Origin: an uncultured Acetatifactor sp.
GTDB lineage: Bacteria; Bacillota; Clostridia; Lachnospirales; Lachnospiraceae
Direction: 5' to 3'
Length of the DNA stretch: 64,000 nucleotides
Assembly (NCBI GenBank): GCA_910577185.1
Contig: CAJTLR010000003.1
Coordinates: 36,160 to 100,159 of the forward strand
Positions 34,280-42,963 of this stretch are shown here, piece after piece. Numbering within the stretch: position 1 is the stretch's first letter; each line of letters opens with the position of its first letter. The notes beneath the pieces were generated by a model. That model had not been told where the DNA came from and did not search any database. It saw nothing but the letters and a program-made list of their open reading frames with translations. The position numbers were made by a program, and so were the translations under genes.

Positions 34280-35839
34280 TTATCTGGCTGCGTTCTCTGT
34301 CTTGATATACATGACCCCATCGATAATCCGTATGGAATCCTTACCCGGAAAGCTGTCCATGGCCATATATTCTTCCGCGTAATACATGGATTCCATAGCC
34401 TCCGCAGGCAGAATATTCAGGGTTGCCCCCAGGTAGTTTTTCATAAAAATCCCGTAATTCTTCCCCATGTACAACAGCACATCCCCGTTCATGCCAATCA
34501 TGCCGGAGGTCACAGGCAATGTAATATCCGTCACCGGATACTGCTCGTCCCCCACCACGCCCACCATGGCGATGGGAATACCCGGGTAATATCCTTCCGT
34601 CTGCTCAATTCTGTCCAGGAGCCTGACGCAGTAGGCATAGGTTTTCTCATAGCGCTTCTGCAGATTGGAATAGGCTATATTATCCGTGACGCAATAACAG
34701 AATACCATCACTGCCGCCGCCAGGAATCCTGCCCACTCCAGCCAGACCTTCTTCCCGTCATCCCCCTTTTCCAGCAGGGCCACCGCCCCTGTCAGATACA
34801 GCACCCACTGATAGCGCATCAGCAAATGATAATTCACATCCGGGGAGATCAGCAGTATCACATTGGTGGCCAGGGGCAGCATGGCCGCAGTCAATATCAT
34901 TATAATCAAAAGTGCCGGATTCTTCCAGTACTTTTTGCGCCGCAGCCGGAAAAACACCGCGGCAGCCGCTCCCGCCGCCAGAATGCAGAGTCCTGCGGTG
35001 GAAAAAGGATTCTGGAATAATACATTCCCTTTCAGGGTAAAACTGAAAAAATCCCGGTACATATTTGCCGCCGTCCCGGGCAGGGAAAGGCCGCCCGCCC
35101 CTCCGGCCACCATGCCGTCGATTCCCTGGTAGGTATCCAGCCCCTTTCCCTGAACCAGAAGCAGCAGCTGCAGAATCCCAAAATAAAGAACGGTGCCCAG
35201 CACGCCCATGTAAAGATAGCGCAGCATGCCCAGAAGCTTTTCCTTTACGGAAGGCGCGCCCTCCCCTTCCCGGTCAAACAGCATCCATATGGCAAAAACA
35301 GACAGTATCATGGCAAACGACAAATAGCTCTGGTAAATTCCCATGCTGAAAGCCAGGCACAGGGCCCCCGGCAAAAATCCCAGCCGGTATTTCCTGGTAA
35401 ACAGCACAGAGAGAACCGCCAAAAACAGAGCCATCATATAGCCGTCCAGTGTGTACACATAGGCAAAGGTGGACGCCAGCGCCGGAAAAACCGCCAGCAG
35501 CGCGCTGCACAGCATCACGGCCCAGGTTTTCCCCACCTCCAGAAGTTCGCACAGCGCAGCCGCAGCCGCAGCCAGGAACACCAGTCCCAGAATGCCAATC
35601 ACCCAGGGAATGGTATAATAGGAAGAAAAACCGCAGGCAATGGTGAGAAACCATCTGCCCGAAGTGATCATATTCTGGTCAAAATACATACTGTCCAGCC
35701 CGTCATGATTGGGGATATCCGACAGCAGTATGGGCATGTGAACCAGAAGCCCCACGAAAAAGCAGGTGAAAAAAGCCAGTTTCCACTCCCGCCGAAGCCT
35801 GCCATATGCTGTTTGAAATGCTTTTGTGGGTGACATCAT
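34280..35839 (-). CDS. GtrII-like membrane glucosyltransferase
   Basis: 519 residues with about ten hydrophobic segments and a C-terminal extracytoplasmic part of about 120 residues. The first loop carries SDIPNHDGLDSMYF with paired acids, as in GtrII-type glucosyltransferases (Pfam GtrII), and ITSGRWFLTI follows. Such proteins take glucose from undecaprenyl-phosphate glucose and add it as a side branch to a polymer on the outer face. The GtrB-like gene 24 bases downstream would make the donor. Identification is by motif and layout, and glucose itself is inferred. Confidence 0.82.
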   Translation of the reverse strand: MMSPTKAFQTAYGRLRREWKLAFFTCFFVGLLVHMPILLSDIPNHDGLDSMYFDQNMITSGRWFLTIACGFSSYYTIPWVIGILGLVFLAAAAAALCELLEVGKTWAVMLCSALLAVFPALASTFAYVYTLDGYMMALFLAVLSVLFTRKYRLGFLPGALCLAFSMGIYQSYLSFAMILSVFAIWMLFDREGEGAPSVKEKLLGMLRYLYMGVLGTVLYFGILQLLLLVQGKGLDTYQGIDGMVAGGAGGLSLPGTAANMYRDFFSFTLKGNVLFQNPFSTAGLCILAAGAAAAVFFRLRRKKYWKNPALLIIMILTAAMLPLATNVILLISPDVNYHLLMRYQWVLYLTGAVALLEKGDDGKKVWLEWAGFLAAAVMVFCYCVTDNIAYSNLQKRYEKTYAYCVRLLDRIEQTEGYYPGIPIAMVGVVGDEQYPVTDITLPVTSGMIGMNGDVLLYMGKNYGIFMKNYLGATLNILPAEAMESMYYAEEYMAMDSFPGKDSIRIIDGVMYIKTENAAR

Positions 35840-35878
35840 CTGCCGCCGCTCCTTTCTGTTTCCGCACTGTTTCTCCTG

Positions 35879-36742
35879 TTATCCCTGTCCTGCTCCATCC
35901 TCCCGCAGGACTTCCGCAATCCGCTGCGCCAGCATCTCCCGCCCTTTTTCATTGGGATGCAGGCCATCCCTGGTATACAGATCCTTGTCCTCCCACTTTT
36001 CATGTGGGAAAAAATCATGGTACACATCCACCACCTCTATGCCAAGCTCCTCCGCCACGCGGATCTCCGCATTCACATAATCCTCCAGCAGGCCCCCTCC
36101 CTGGTCCGACTCCTCGCAGGTCAGGTTCGTAAAAATATACCAGGTATAGGTGGGCGTAACCAGCAGAATTCTCACCCCGGGATTTGCTTTCCGGAAATGA
36201 TTCACCGCGATCCGTATGGCTCCCAGAAATGTGTACTCGTTATAGGGATCCTCCGGATCCTCAATCAGGGTTCCCGCATGATAATCATTGATGCCCCCCT
36301 GAATCACAATGGTCCGGACCCCGGAAAAGTCTACCCTTTCCAGGCCGTCGATGACTTCCTCAAAATACTCCGTGTTGCTCTCCCGCACCCGCAGGGACTG
36401 CTGTACGCCATAGTCGTCCGCCAGCACGGCCTTGGACAGGCCAACCACCGAAAGGGAGCTTTTCGCATAGTCCATCCTTCTCTCTGCCAGTGTCCTGGCC
36501 ACGCAGGTTCCCCCCATGGCCGCATTGTATACGGACTGACCCAGAATTGCCTGCAGCTTTGCCGGAACGGCTGTATCATCCCTGGTTTCCCCGAACACAC
36601 TGTCCCCGAAAGTGACGATCTGCACCTGCTGCCGTTCCAGCCCTTCTGCCCTGCCCCGGAATGTGAGGCAGAATAAAAGGCAAAACAGCAAAACCGCCAA
36701 AATGCCGTATATCATTTTCCGGTTTTCCAGCCATCCTTTCAT
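35879..36742 (-). CDS. Membrane-anchored SGNH/GDSL hydrolase
   Basis: 287 residues from an ATG with AGGAGG; an extra upstream stretch in the open frame lacks a ribosome site. One N-terminal membrane helix (about 8-28) holds the SGNH domain outside the cell. Block I VTFGDSVFGETRDD (Ser 48), block II NAAMGGTCVA, block III IQGGINDYHAG and block V RDGLHPNEKG are complete, so it should be an active esterase, in this setting probably a glycan O-deacetylase or O-acetyltransferase partner. It sits between pseG and the GtrII-like gene. It aligns with the degenerate SGNH protein at 26.7 kb. Confidence 0.88.
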   Translation of the reverse strand: MKGWLENRKMIYGILAVLLFCLLFCLTFRGRAEGLERQQVQIVTFGDSVFGETRDDTAVPAKLQAILGQSVYNAAMGGTCVARTLAERRMDYAKSSLSVVGLSKAVLADDYGVQQSLRVRESNTEYFEEVIDGLERVDFSGVRTIVIQGGINDYHAGTLIEDPEDPYNEYTFLGAIRIAVNHFRKANPGVRILLVTPTYTWYIFTNLTCEESDQGGGLLEDYVNAEIRVAEELGIEVVDVYHDFFPHEKWEDKDLYTRDGLHPNEKGREMLAQRIAEVLREDGAGQG

Positions 36743-36845
36743 AATAATCCTCCTCATTCCGTTGCCGCCTGTGGCAGCCATGTCCTGTCCTTCTCAGGAT
36801 TTGCACTTCCTTAGCCGGGCAGAAGCCCGGGGCAATGGGCAACAT

Positions 36846-37865
36846 TTATTTCCCCTGCAGCAGTGCCTGCGCGATTCGCTCCGCGCCCTTCCCATCTACC
36901 ATTTGCCGCTGTTTTTCGCTGTAGGCCTGCCTGAGGCGCCGGTCCGAAACCAGCAGGGCCATTTTCTCCACCAGCATCTCCAGCATGCCTTCCCCCTGCG
37001 CCAGATAATTGCCGCCGAAGCAGACCAGTCCCTGGTCCACAAATCCCCTGACAATTTCCTCCTGATTGTCCACAAAGGAAAAGCACAGCGTGGGCACGCC
37101 CACGGCGCTCAGCTCATACATGGTGGAGCCCCCTGCACTGACAGCAATGTCACTTTTCTCCATCAGCTCCCGCATATTCGTCACATTGCTGTAAATCCGC
37201 ACATTTCCGTTTTTCTTTTCCCATTCCCTGAGTTCCTTCAAATACGGATTAAAAGCCCCGCTGACGATTCCGTACTCTAATCCGGCGGTTCTGTCATCTC
37301 CCAGCGCTTTTTCCAGAAAGCGCCCCGCCAGTTGGTATCTGTCGCTTCCCCCGGTGGTCACCAGCACCCGGAGGGCATCCTGCCGCACCTGATATTGGGT
37401 CCCCCGGAATTCCTCCCGCAGGGGCGCGTACGCCGTCCCCAGCAGCAGACGGGTTCCATCCTGCTGCCCGTAAAGGGATTCTTCCGCAAAAATATTATAA
37501 TTAATCAGCAGATCCAGGGGAAGCCCCTTCACGCATCTGTCGTCCACATAGCCCACCGGCACCCGGCGCCTCACCCTGCGGAAATACTCCGCCGTGACAA
37601 AATAGCTGTCTGCCAGGAAAAAATCAGGGGCACATGAGGCCAGCATCCCCTCCAGGATCTCCAGTTCTTCCTCCATCCGGGTATAATCCGTGTGCAGCAC
37701 ATGGTATGCCTGCCCCCCTGCCTCCAGCAAAGGAACCGTTTTTTCATCCGCCGCCAGAAAACAGACCTTTTCCCCCATCTTCCGCAAAGCCGCCGCAATG
37801 GAAAGGCAGCGCATCACATGCCCTGAGCCCATGGTCTCATTGGCGTCCGCCCGAATCCAGATCAT
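36846..37865 (-). CDS. pseG: PseG-like UDP-sugar hydrolase of nonulosonate synthesis
   Basis: 339 residues with the GT-B fold of UDP-2,4-diacetamido-2,4,6-trideoxy-altropyranose hydrolase. The N-terminal ADANETMGSGHVMRCLSIA holds the catalytic His, VGYVDDRC and LLGTAYAPLREEF follow, and the C-terminal half has VTTGGSDRY and VSAGGSTMYELSAVGVP. PseG removes UDP from the bacillosamine-type precursor to give the free sugar used by PseI. Its ATG overlaps the pseI stop by four bases (ATGA), so the two are translationally coupled. Because PseB, PseC and PseH are missing nearby, the exact substrate, including its acyl groups, is uncertain. Confidence 0.9.
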   Translation of the reverse strand: MIWIRADANETMGSGHVMRCLSIAAALRKMGEKVCFLAADEKTVPLLEAGGQAYHVLHTDYTRMEEELEILEGMLASCAPDFFLADSYFVTAEYFRRVRRRVPVGYVDDRCVKGLPLDLLINYNIFAEESLYGQQDGTRLLLGTAYAPLREEFRGTQYQVRQDALRVLVTTGGSDRYQLAGRFLEKALGDDRTAGLEYGIVSGAFNPYLKELREWEKKNGNVRIYSNVTNMRELMEKSDIAVSAGGSTMYELSAVGVPTLCFSFVDNQEEIVRGFVDQGLVCFGGNYLAQGEGMLEMLVEKMALLVSDRRLRQAYSEKQRQMVDGKGAERIAQALLQGK

Positions 37866-39520
37866 ATATCTTTCCCCTTGTATCTTTCCTTAAAATCCGC
37901 AATCTTATCATTCCAGTCAAAAGGAGTTTGTTCCCTCACAGCCTCCAGCTCCTTCAGTCTGTGACAGCTGCCCTCTCCCTCCTGCTTTACGGGCTGCAGC
38001 CTGCCTTCTCTGATCAGGTCCCAGTTGTCCCGGAACAGGCTTTTCAGTTCCTCCAGCAGTCTGTCATAGGAAGAGGCAAAGGTCTCCTCCTTTTCGTCAA
38101 AAAACACTTCCTTCCGGCACAGAATGTCCCCTGTGTCCAGTCCCCTGTCCAGCAAGTGTATGGTAACCCCCTTGGGCGTATCCTCCAGAAAGCTGAAGAA
38201 ATTCGGACTGGAGCCCCGGTTGTAGGGCAGCAGGGAAGTATGGAGATTTATGGCCCTGCCGGCAAGCATGTCCAGAACCTCCCCGGAAATAATATGCCGG
38301 TAGTTAAAACTCACCAGAAAAGCCGGTTCCAGCTCCCGCACCATCCGGGGCGTCAGTTTATTGGTGATCTTATACACCTTTTCCTCCCTTGCCGCCAGCC
38401 ATCGGAATAAATCCTCCGTGTTGTCATTGTTGGTGGCAAAAAGAATGGCGCCTTTTTCCAGCATGTCAAAGGAAACCGGCGTTCCCCGCTCCAGGCTTCT
38501 ACTGGTTTTCATGCCCAGAATATCCCTGTAATATTTGGGCTTGATTCCGTATCCCGGCCGGATGATACGGATGTTTTCCTCCGTCAGCGCCTCTCCTTCC
38601 GGAATATCCCGAACCGCAAATACGGACCGCCGGAACACACGGCTGGACTCTTCCTCTTTGCTGATACCGTAAAAAGGCTCTCCCACCGCCTGCTCCATGG
38701 CGCGGATGTCATCCGCCATGGCACGGTATTCTTCCGGTGTCATGGAAAAAGACGCGTCCGGATTGTCAATTTCCCGGCTGATGCAGAAATGTTTCTCTAT
38801 GATCTTAGCCCCCAGGGCAATCGCCGTGATTGCACTCAGGGAGCCAAGGGAATGATCGGAAAGCCCTATGGGAATCCCGAACCTTCTTTTCATATCCTGA
38901 ATGGTGGCCAGATTCATGGCTGCAGGGTCTGCCGGATAAGCGCTGGAACATTTCAGCAGGGCAAGCTTGCGGTTTCCTGTCCTGTAAACCGTCTCCACCG
39001 CCTCCCTGATTTCCTCCAGGGTCCCCATACCCGTGGACATAATCACCGGTTTTCCCCTGGAGGCCACATATTCAATCAACGGCAGATCCACCATCTCAAA
39101 GGAAGCAATCTTGTAAAACTGCAGTCCCAGTTCCTCCAGAAAATCCACGGAAGTGGTGTCAAAGGGCGTTGAAAGAAAGTCAATCCCTGCCTTTTCGGCC
39201 TCCTCCTTCAGGGCGCCCTGCCACTCCCAGGGCGTGTATGCCTTCCCGTACAGCCCATAGAGATTTTCTCCCTCCCAGGTACCGTTCCCCACCTGGAAAT
39301 AACGGTTGTGACAGTCTATGGTCAGGGTATCCGGCGTATAGGTCTGTATTTTAATACAGTCCGCCCCGCTCTCTTTTGCGGCATGGATAATCTCCTTCGC
39401 CCGTGCCAGGCTCCCCGCATGATTCGCCGACATTTCCGCTATGAGATACACCGGACACCCTTCACCCACAAACCGTTCACCGATTTTTATTTTTCCGCAT
39501 ATATTATCTTCTCTTCCCAT
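37862..39520 (-). CDS. pseI: Pseudaminic acid synthase fused to a formyltransferase-like domain
   Basis: 552 residues. Residues 1-285 are a NeuB/PseI barrel (LIAEMSANHAGSL, CIKIQTY, STPFD, STGMG, LKCSSAYPADP, IGLSDHS, EKHFC) and 295-352 an SAF domain with IRPGYGIKPKYY, the PseI rather than NeuB form. Residues about 356-510 are an added domain of the methionyl-tRNA/sugar formyltransferase fold with a complete Asn-His-Asp set: Asn 406 (SFNYRHI), His 427 (NLHTSLLPYNRG) and Asp 462 (LDTGDIL). The first part condenses phosphoenolpyruvate with the PseG sugar. The second probably N-formylates the sugar amine before or after condensation, giving an N-formyl nonulosonate. The fusion is supported by one unbroken frame. 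Confidence 0.9.
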   Translation of the reverse strand: MGREDNICGKIKIGERFVGEGCPVYLIAEMSANHAGSLARAKEIIHAAKESGADCIKIQTYTPDTLTIDCHNRYFQVGNGTWEGENLYGLYGKAYTPWEWQGALKEEAEKAGIDFLSTPFDTTSVDFLEELGLQFYKIASFEMVDLPLIEYVASRGKPVIMSTGMGTLEEIREAVETVYRTGNRKLALLKCSSAYPADPAAMNLATIQDMKRRFGIPIGLSDHSLGSLSAITAIALGAKIIEKHFCISREIDNPDASFSMTPEEYRAMADDIRAMEQAVGEPFYGISKEEESSRVFRRSVFAVRDIPEGEALTEENIRIIRPGYGIKPKYYRDILGMKTSRSLERGTPVSFDMLEKGAILFATNNDNTEDLFRWLAAREEKVYKITNKLTPRMVRELEPAFLVSFNYRHIISGEVLDMLAGRAINLHTSLLPYNRGSSPNFFSFLEDTPKGVTIHLLDRGLDTGDILCRKEVFFDEKEETFASSYDRLLEELKSLFRDNWDLIREGRLQPVKQEGEGSCHRLKELEAVREQTPFDWNDKIADFKERYKGKDI

Positions 39521-39554
39521 GCCTTCTCCCTTGATCCCGCTGCGGCCCTGCCGT

Positions 39555-39782
39555 TTACGGCACCAGCTGCTCCATCAGGGCCACAATCGCATCCTTGGTT
39601 GCAAAATTTTCCTCCACCACATACGCGGCGTCGATTTCCACATCAAAGACATCCTCCAGTTCCGCCACAAGGTCTATCACCTGGAAAGAGTCCAGCAGTC
39701 CGGCCTCAAACAGGTTATCCCCGTTGTAAGAGGCAATCTCATCATTGATCTCGCATAAAATTTTCAGAATTTTCTCTTCCAT
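39555..39782 (-). CDS. Acyl carrier protein
   Basis: 75 residues, acidic, with the phosphopantetheine site LLDSFQVIDLV (Ser 32; DSF in place of the usual DSL) and the helix II/III region VFDVEIDAAYVVEENFAT. Such stand-alone carriers hold an acyl or aminoacyl group as a thioester. It sits between a sugar formyltransferase and pseI and one gene from an adenylating enzyme, which should load it. It is therefore more likely a dedicated carrier for sugar N-acylation than the fatty-acid ACP. AAGGAG precedes the ATG. The 4'-phosphopantetheinyl transferase is not in the window. Confidence 0.9.
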   Translation of the reverse strand: MEEKILKILCEINDEIASYNGDNLFEAGLLDSFQVIDLVAELEDVFDVEIDAAYVVEENFATKDAIVALMEQLVP

Positions 39783-39814
39783 AGCATATTCTCCTTATCT
39801 CGTTTTGCGGGCAC

Positions 39815-40681
39815 TCATCCCCCGCATACGCCGTATTTCAGTTTCAGCACATTGTCTTCGTCCAGGGGAAGGTACAAAAGGCCCTCCCCCCGGGCAGCCG
39901 TCTCCCGGGACACCTTTTTGTAACGGAGGATACGGATTTCCCGTCCCTCATGGGTGGCGGTGACTTCCGGAAAAATATTGTTTTTTCCGTAATCCACGGC
40001 CCGGAGCAGCCGGTAAATGTCGGCGGGGGAATCCTGGGTGTCAAAATGTCCTCCCCCGGGAATCTCCCCGGAACGGTACATTCTCCTGTGAGGCGGCATC
40101 TGCTGGGGCCTGGCCGGGGCGCTTTTCTCCAGGATTTCCCCAAAGCATTCACAAAATCCCTCCAGCGCAAGGGTCATCAGCTTCTCGGCCAGTTCATAGG
40201 CTTTCATATCCGGCTCTATGGCACAGCGCTTCTGCAGGATAATACTGCCCTCGTCCACCCCTGCCGTCACATAGTGCCAGGTAATCCCGGTTTCCCGCTC
40301 TCCCTCGTATATAACCCAGCTGGGCGCGTTCCTGCCGGGAAACCGGGGAAGCAGCGCATTGTGGAAATTCACAATGGTTACATTCTCCTTTGCCACCACA
40401 TCCGGGGGAAAGAGAAAATTATTGCTGGCGCTGATGATCAGGGTCTCCTCCCGGATTTTCGACAGCTCTTCTGCCAGCCTCCGCCGTTCCGGAACGGATA
40501 AGAACGGAACCTGTCTCTCTTCGCAGATTTTTTTCAAAATCCCGAAGGGCTGGATTTCGTGCTCCACAAATTCTGTCACATATCCGTACTCCCCGCTTTT
40601 CCCGCAGACATATTCCAGCACCTGTGCCGCAATCCTGCCGTAACCTATGATCAGTATTTTCTGAAACGTTGTCCTGCCCAT
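39815..40681 (-). CDS. Sugar N-formyltransferase (Fmt/ArnA-N fold)
   Basis: 288 residues. The N-terminal fold starts ILIIGYGRIAAQVLEY and carries the family triad Asn (SASNNFLFP), His (VNFHNALLPRFPGRNAP) and Asp (VDEGSIIL). A C-terminal domain of about 90 residues (SPADIYRLLRAVDYG, EVTATHEG) resembles that of methionyl-tRNA and nucleotide-sugar formyltransferases. It should move a formyl group from N10-formyl-tetrahydrofolate to a sugar amine. Targets could be the nonulosonate precursor of this operon or the WecE 4-amino sugar, like the dTDP-amino-sugar formyltransferases. Start and stop overlap with the upstream adenylating enzyme (TGATG). The true tRNA enzyme would not sit in a glycan operon. 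Confidence 0.85.
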   Translation of the reverse strand: MGRTTFQKILIIGYGRIAAQVLEYVCGKSGEYGYVTEFVEHEIQPFGILKKICEERQVPFLSVPERRRLAEELSKIREETLIISASNNFLFPPDVVAKENVTIVNFHNALLPRFPGRNAPSWVIYEGERETGITWHYVTAGVDEGSIILQKRCAIEPDMKAYELAEKLMTLALEGFCECFGEILEKSAPARPQQMPPHRRMYRSGEIPGGGHFDTQDSPADIYRLLRAVDYGKNNIFPEVTATHEGREIRILRYKKVSRETAARGEGLLYLPLDEDNVLKLKYGVCGG

Positions 40682-42192
40682 CACAAATATTCCTTTAATT
40701 TCACCCTGTCAATCTTGCCGTTGGCATTCAGGGGCATGGTCTCCATGCAGACCAGTTTCCCGGGCAGCATGTATTCGGGTATCATTTTCTCCAGCTGCCC
40801 ATTGATTTCTTCCCGCGCCATCTCTCTATCCAGAAAAAGCACAATCCTGCTTTTTTTCTCGTCGTAAAGACAGCAGCACATGGTGATTTCCGGCAGGGAA
40901 GCCACGGCAGTCTCAATTTCGCCAAGTTCTATCCGGTGTCCCATATGCTTGATCTGAAAATCCTTCCGGGACAGGTACAGCAGTTCCCCTCTCTCATTAT
41001 ACTCCACCAGATCCCCTGTGCGGTAAATTTTTTCCTCATAGGCGCCGTTCAGGGGATTCTGCACAAATGCCGCGGCCGTCTTCTCCGGATTGTTGTAATA
41101 GCCCGTGGAAAGGCAGGTCCCCCTGACACACAATTCCCCCACCACATGGGGCGTCGTCACCAGCCGGTCCTGCTCATCCAGCACATAAATCTGCGTGTTT
41201 CTCATGGGAATGCCTATGGGAAGGCTTTCCTCATCCCCAAACTCCCTGTCCACCAGGTAATAAGTGCAGGCATCCGTGATTTCCGTGGGCCCGTACAGAT
41301 TGGCGTAGACCACTTCCGGCAGATACTTCCGCCAGAGGTTCAGCTGCTTATTGGGCATCACTTCCCCGCAGAACAGCACTCGTTTCAGCGTGTCCGTCAG
41401 ATCCACATTGCGGAAAGCCTTCAGCTTCGACACCACCATCAGCGCGGATGGCACCCAGAAAATGGTACTGATCCGGTTTTCCTTCAGCCACTCCAGCAGA
41501 CGCACCGGCTGGGGAAACAGTTTTTTCGGCACAATATAGAGCGCCGCCCCAGTGGCCATGGCAGAGTAAATGTCCAGAATGGAATTGTCAAAATAAAAGG
41601 GCGCCTGGTTTCCGAAGCTGTCCTGAGCCGTAATCCCAAAGGTATGGGTCACCCAGTCCGTATAGTCAATGACACTTCTGTGGGTGATGCACACGCCCTT
41701 GGGGGTCCCTGTGGAACCGGAGGTGAACAGCACATACAGCAGATCCGTATCCAGAATGTTTTCCGCTGCCCGGCATACTTCCGGCGCCTCTTCCAGACTC
41801 TCCACTTCCTCATAGAGAATATATTTCCCGGAAAAGTCGAATTTTTCAAATTCCTTCTGTCCTTCTTTTGTAGTGATCACCAGCTCCGGCTGCAGAACCT
41901 CCAGAATCTTGTCCACCCTCTGTTTCGGCATGTCCACATCAATGGGGGAATAAAAATTGCCGCTGTAGGCAATTCCCATAAAAGAAGCCAGCACCCTGAT
42001 GCTCTTCTCCAGATATACCACCACCGGCCGTCTTCCGTTTCCCGGAAGGACGGAAAGCACTGCTTTTGCCAGCCCCATGCTTTTCTCCCGGTATTCTTTA
42101 TAATTCATCTGCTCCTGTTCATCCCAAAGCGCCAGTCTGTCCGGCATCTGCGCCGCCGTCCGGTCCAGCCACTCCAATACGTTTACCTGCAT
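40681..42192 (-). CDS. AMP-forming acyl/aminoacyl-ACP ligase (DltA-like)
   Basis: 503 residues from the ATG that matches the family N-terminus; another in-frame ATG at 42231 overlaps the pseF stop (ATGA) and may be used. Adenylation-domain cores are complete: LFTSGSTGTPKG, NLYGPTEITDA, GELCVRGTCLSTGYYN, YRTGDLV, and the late lysine in NANGKIDR. There is no condensation or carrier domain, so it resembles DltA and free-standing amino-acid activators. With the ACP two genes on, it probably activates an amino acid or short acid and loads the carrier for transfer to a sugar amine. The substrate cannot be read reliably from the pocket by eye. Confidence 0.9.
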   Translation of the reverse strand: MQVNVLEWLDRTAAQMPDRLALWDEQEQMNYKEYREKSMGLAKAVLSVLPGNGRRPVVVYLEKSIRVLASFMGIAYSGNFYSPIDVDMPKQRVDKILEVLQPELVITTKEGQKEFEKFDFSGKYILYEEVESLEEAPEVCRAAENILDTDLLYVLFTSGSTGTPKGVCITHRSVIDYTDWVTHTFGITAQDSFGNQAPFYFDNSILDIYSAMATGAALYIVPKKLFPQPVRLLEWLKENRISTIFWVPSALMVVSKLKAFRNVDLTDTLKRVLFCGEVMPNKQLNLWRKYLPEVVYANLYGPTEITDACTYYLVDREFGDEESLPIGIPMRNTQIYVLDEQDRLVTTPHVVGELCVRGTCLSTGYYNNPEKTAAAFVQNPLNGAYEEKIYRTGDLVEYNERGELLYLSRKDFQIKHMGHRIELGEIETAVASLPEITMCCCLYDEKKSRIVLFLDREMAREEINGQLEKMIPEYMLPGKLVCMETMPLNANGKIDRVKLKEYL

Positions 42193-42227
42193 GTTTATCC
42201 GCCTTTCCTTCCTCTCCTCAAAATCTG

Positions 42228-42932
42228 TCATGTCCGGTCAGGACCGCCCTCCCTGCGCAAACGGTATTTCATCTCCGCGATTGCCCAGTCTTCCTCCGTG
42301 TCGATATCCTGAACCTCCATCTCCGGCAGAACCAGCGGCACGGTTTTTTCCATCACCAGCACCCCCTGCCGCTCAAAGCTTTCCCTGTCCAGGCAGTAAA
42401 ACTGTCCCGCGTCATGATAATAGGGTTCCAGATCCTGGGATCTGGCATTGCGGTACTGGGGCCACTTAAACTGCAGCATTCCGTTTTCCTCCACCAGGCA
42501 TCTCTGGGGCGGGAAGCTGAACCTGACCACCGGCTGTACACAGTCCGCCCCTGTTTTTTCCAGCAAATCCATGGCTTCCTTCAGCCGGTCCGCCGTCAGA
42601 AAAGGGGCCGTGGGATAAATACAGCAAATCTGGTCAAAGACGCTGCCCTGCTTCTTATATTCCTGCAATACCTCCAGAATCACCTGGGCCGTGGAGGCAA
42701 AATCGCCTGCATTCTCCCTGCTCCTGAGAAAGGGCACTTCCGCCCCGTACTGTCTTGCCGCCGCCGCGATCTCCTCATCTTCCGTGGATACCATAATGCT
42801 GTCAAAAACCCCGGAACCCAGGGCCGCCTCTATGGAGTAGGCCAGAATGGGCCTGCCGCAGAAATTTTTGATATTTTTACGGGGAATCCGCTTGCTGCCG
42901 CCCCGCGCCGTAATGATTGCCGCCTTTTTCAT
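42228..42932 (-). CDS. pseF: CMP-pseudaminic-acid-type cytidylyltransferase
   Basis: 234 residues from ATG giving MKKAAIITARGGSKRIPRKNI; the longer frame is rejected. CTP-binding ARGGSKRIP, VSTEDEEIA, VPFLRS, IYPTAPFL, VRFSFPPQR and especially SQDLEPYYHDAGQFYC match the PseF branch rather than NeuA. It activates the nonulosonic acid to its CMP form in the cytosol for the sialyltransferase-like GT at 46-47 kb. It lies between a GT2 gene and the adenylating enzyme in the same transcript. Confidence 0.92.
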   Translation of the reverse strand: MKKAAIITARGGSKRIPRKNIKNFCGRPILAYSIEAALGSGVFDSIMVSTEDEEIAAAARQYGAEVPFLRSRENAGDFASTAQVILEVLQEYKKQGSVFDQICCIYPTAPFLTADRLKEAMDLLEKTGADCVQPVVRFSFPPQRCLVEENGMLQFKWPQYRNARSQDLEPYYHDAGQFYCLDRESFERQGVLVMEKTVPLVLPEMEVQDIDTEEDWAIAEMKYRLRREGGPDRT

Positions 42933-42963
42933 GATAATGTTTCCCTCTTCCACGCTTCCAGCC

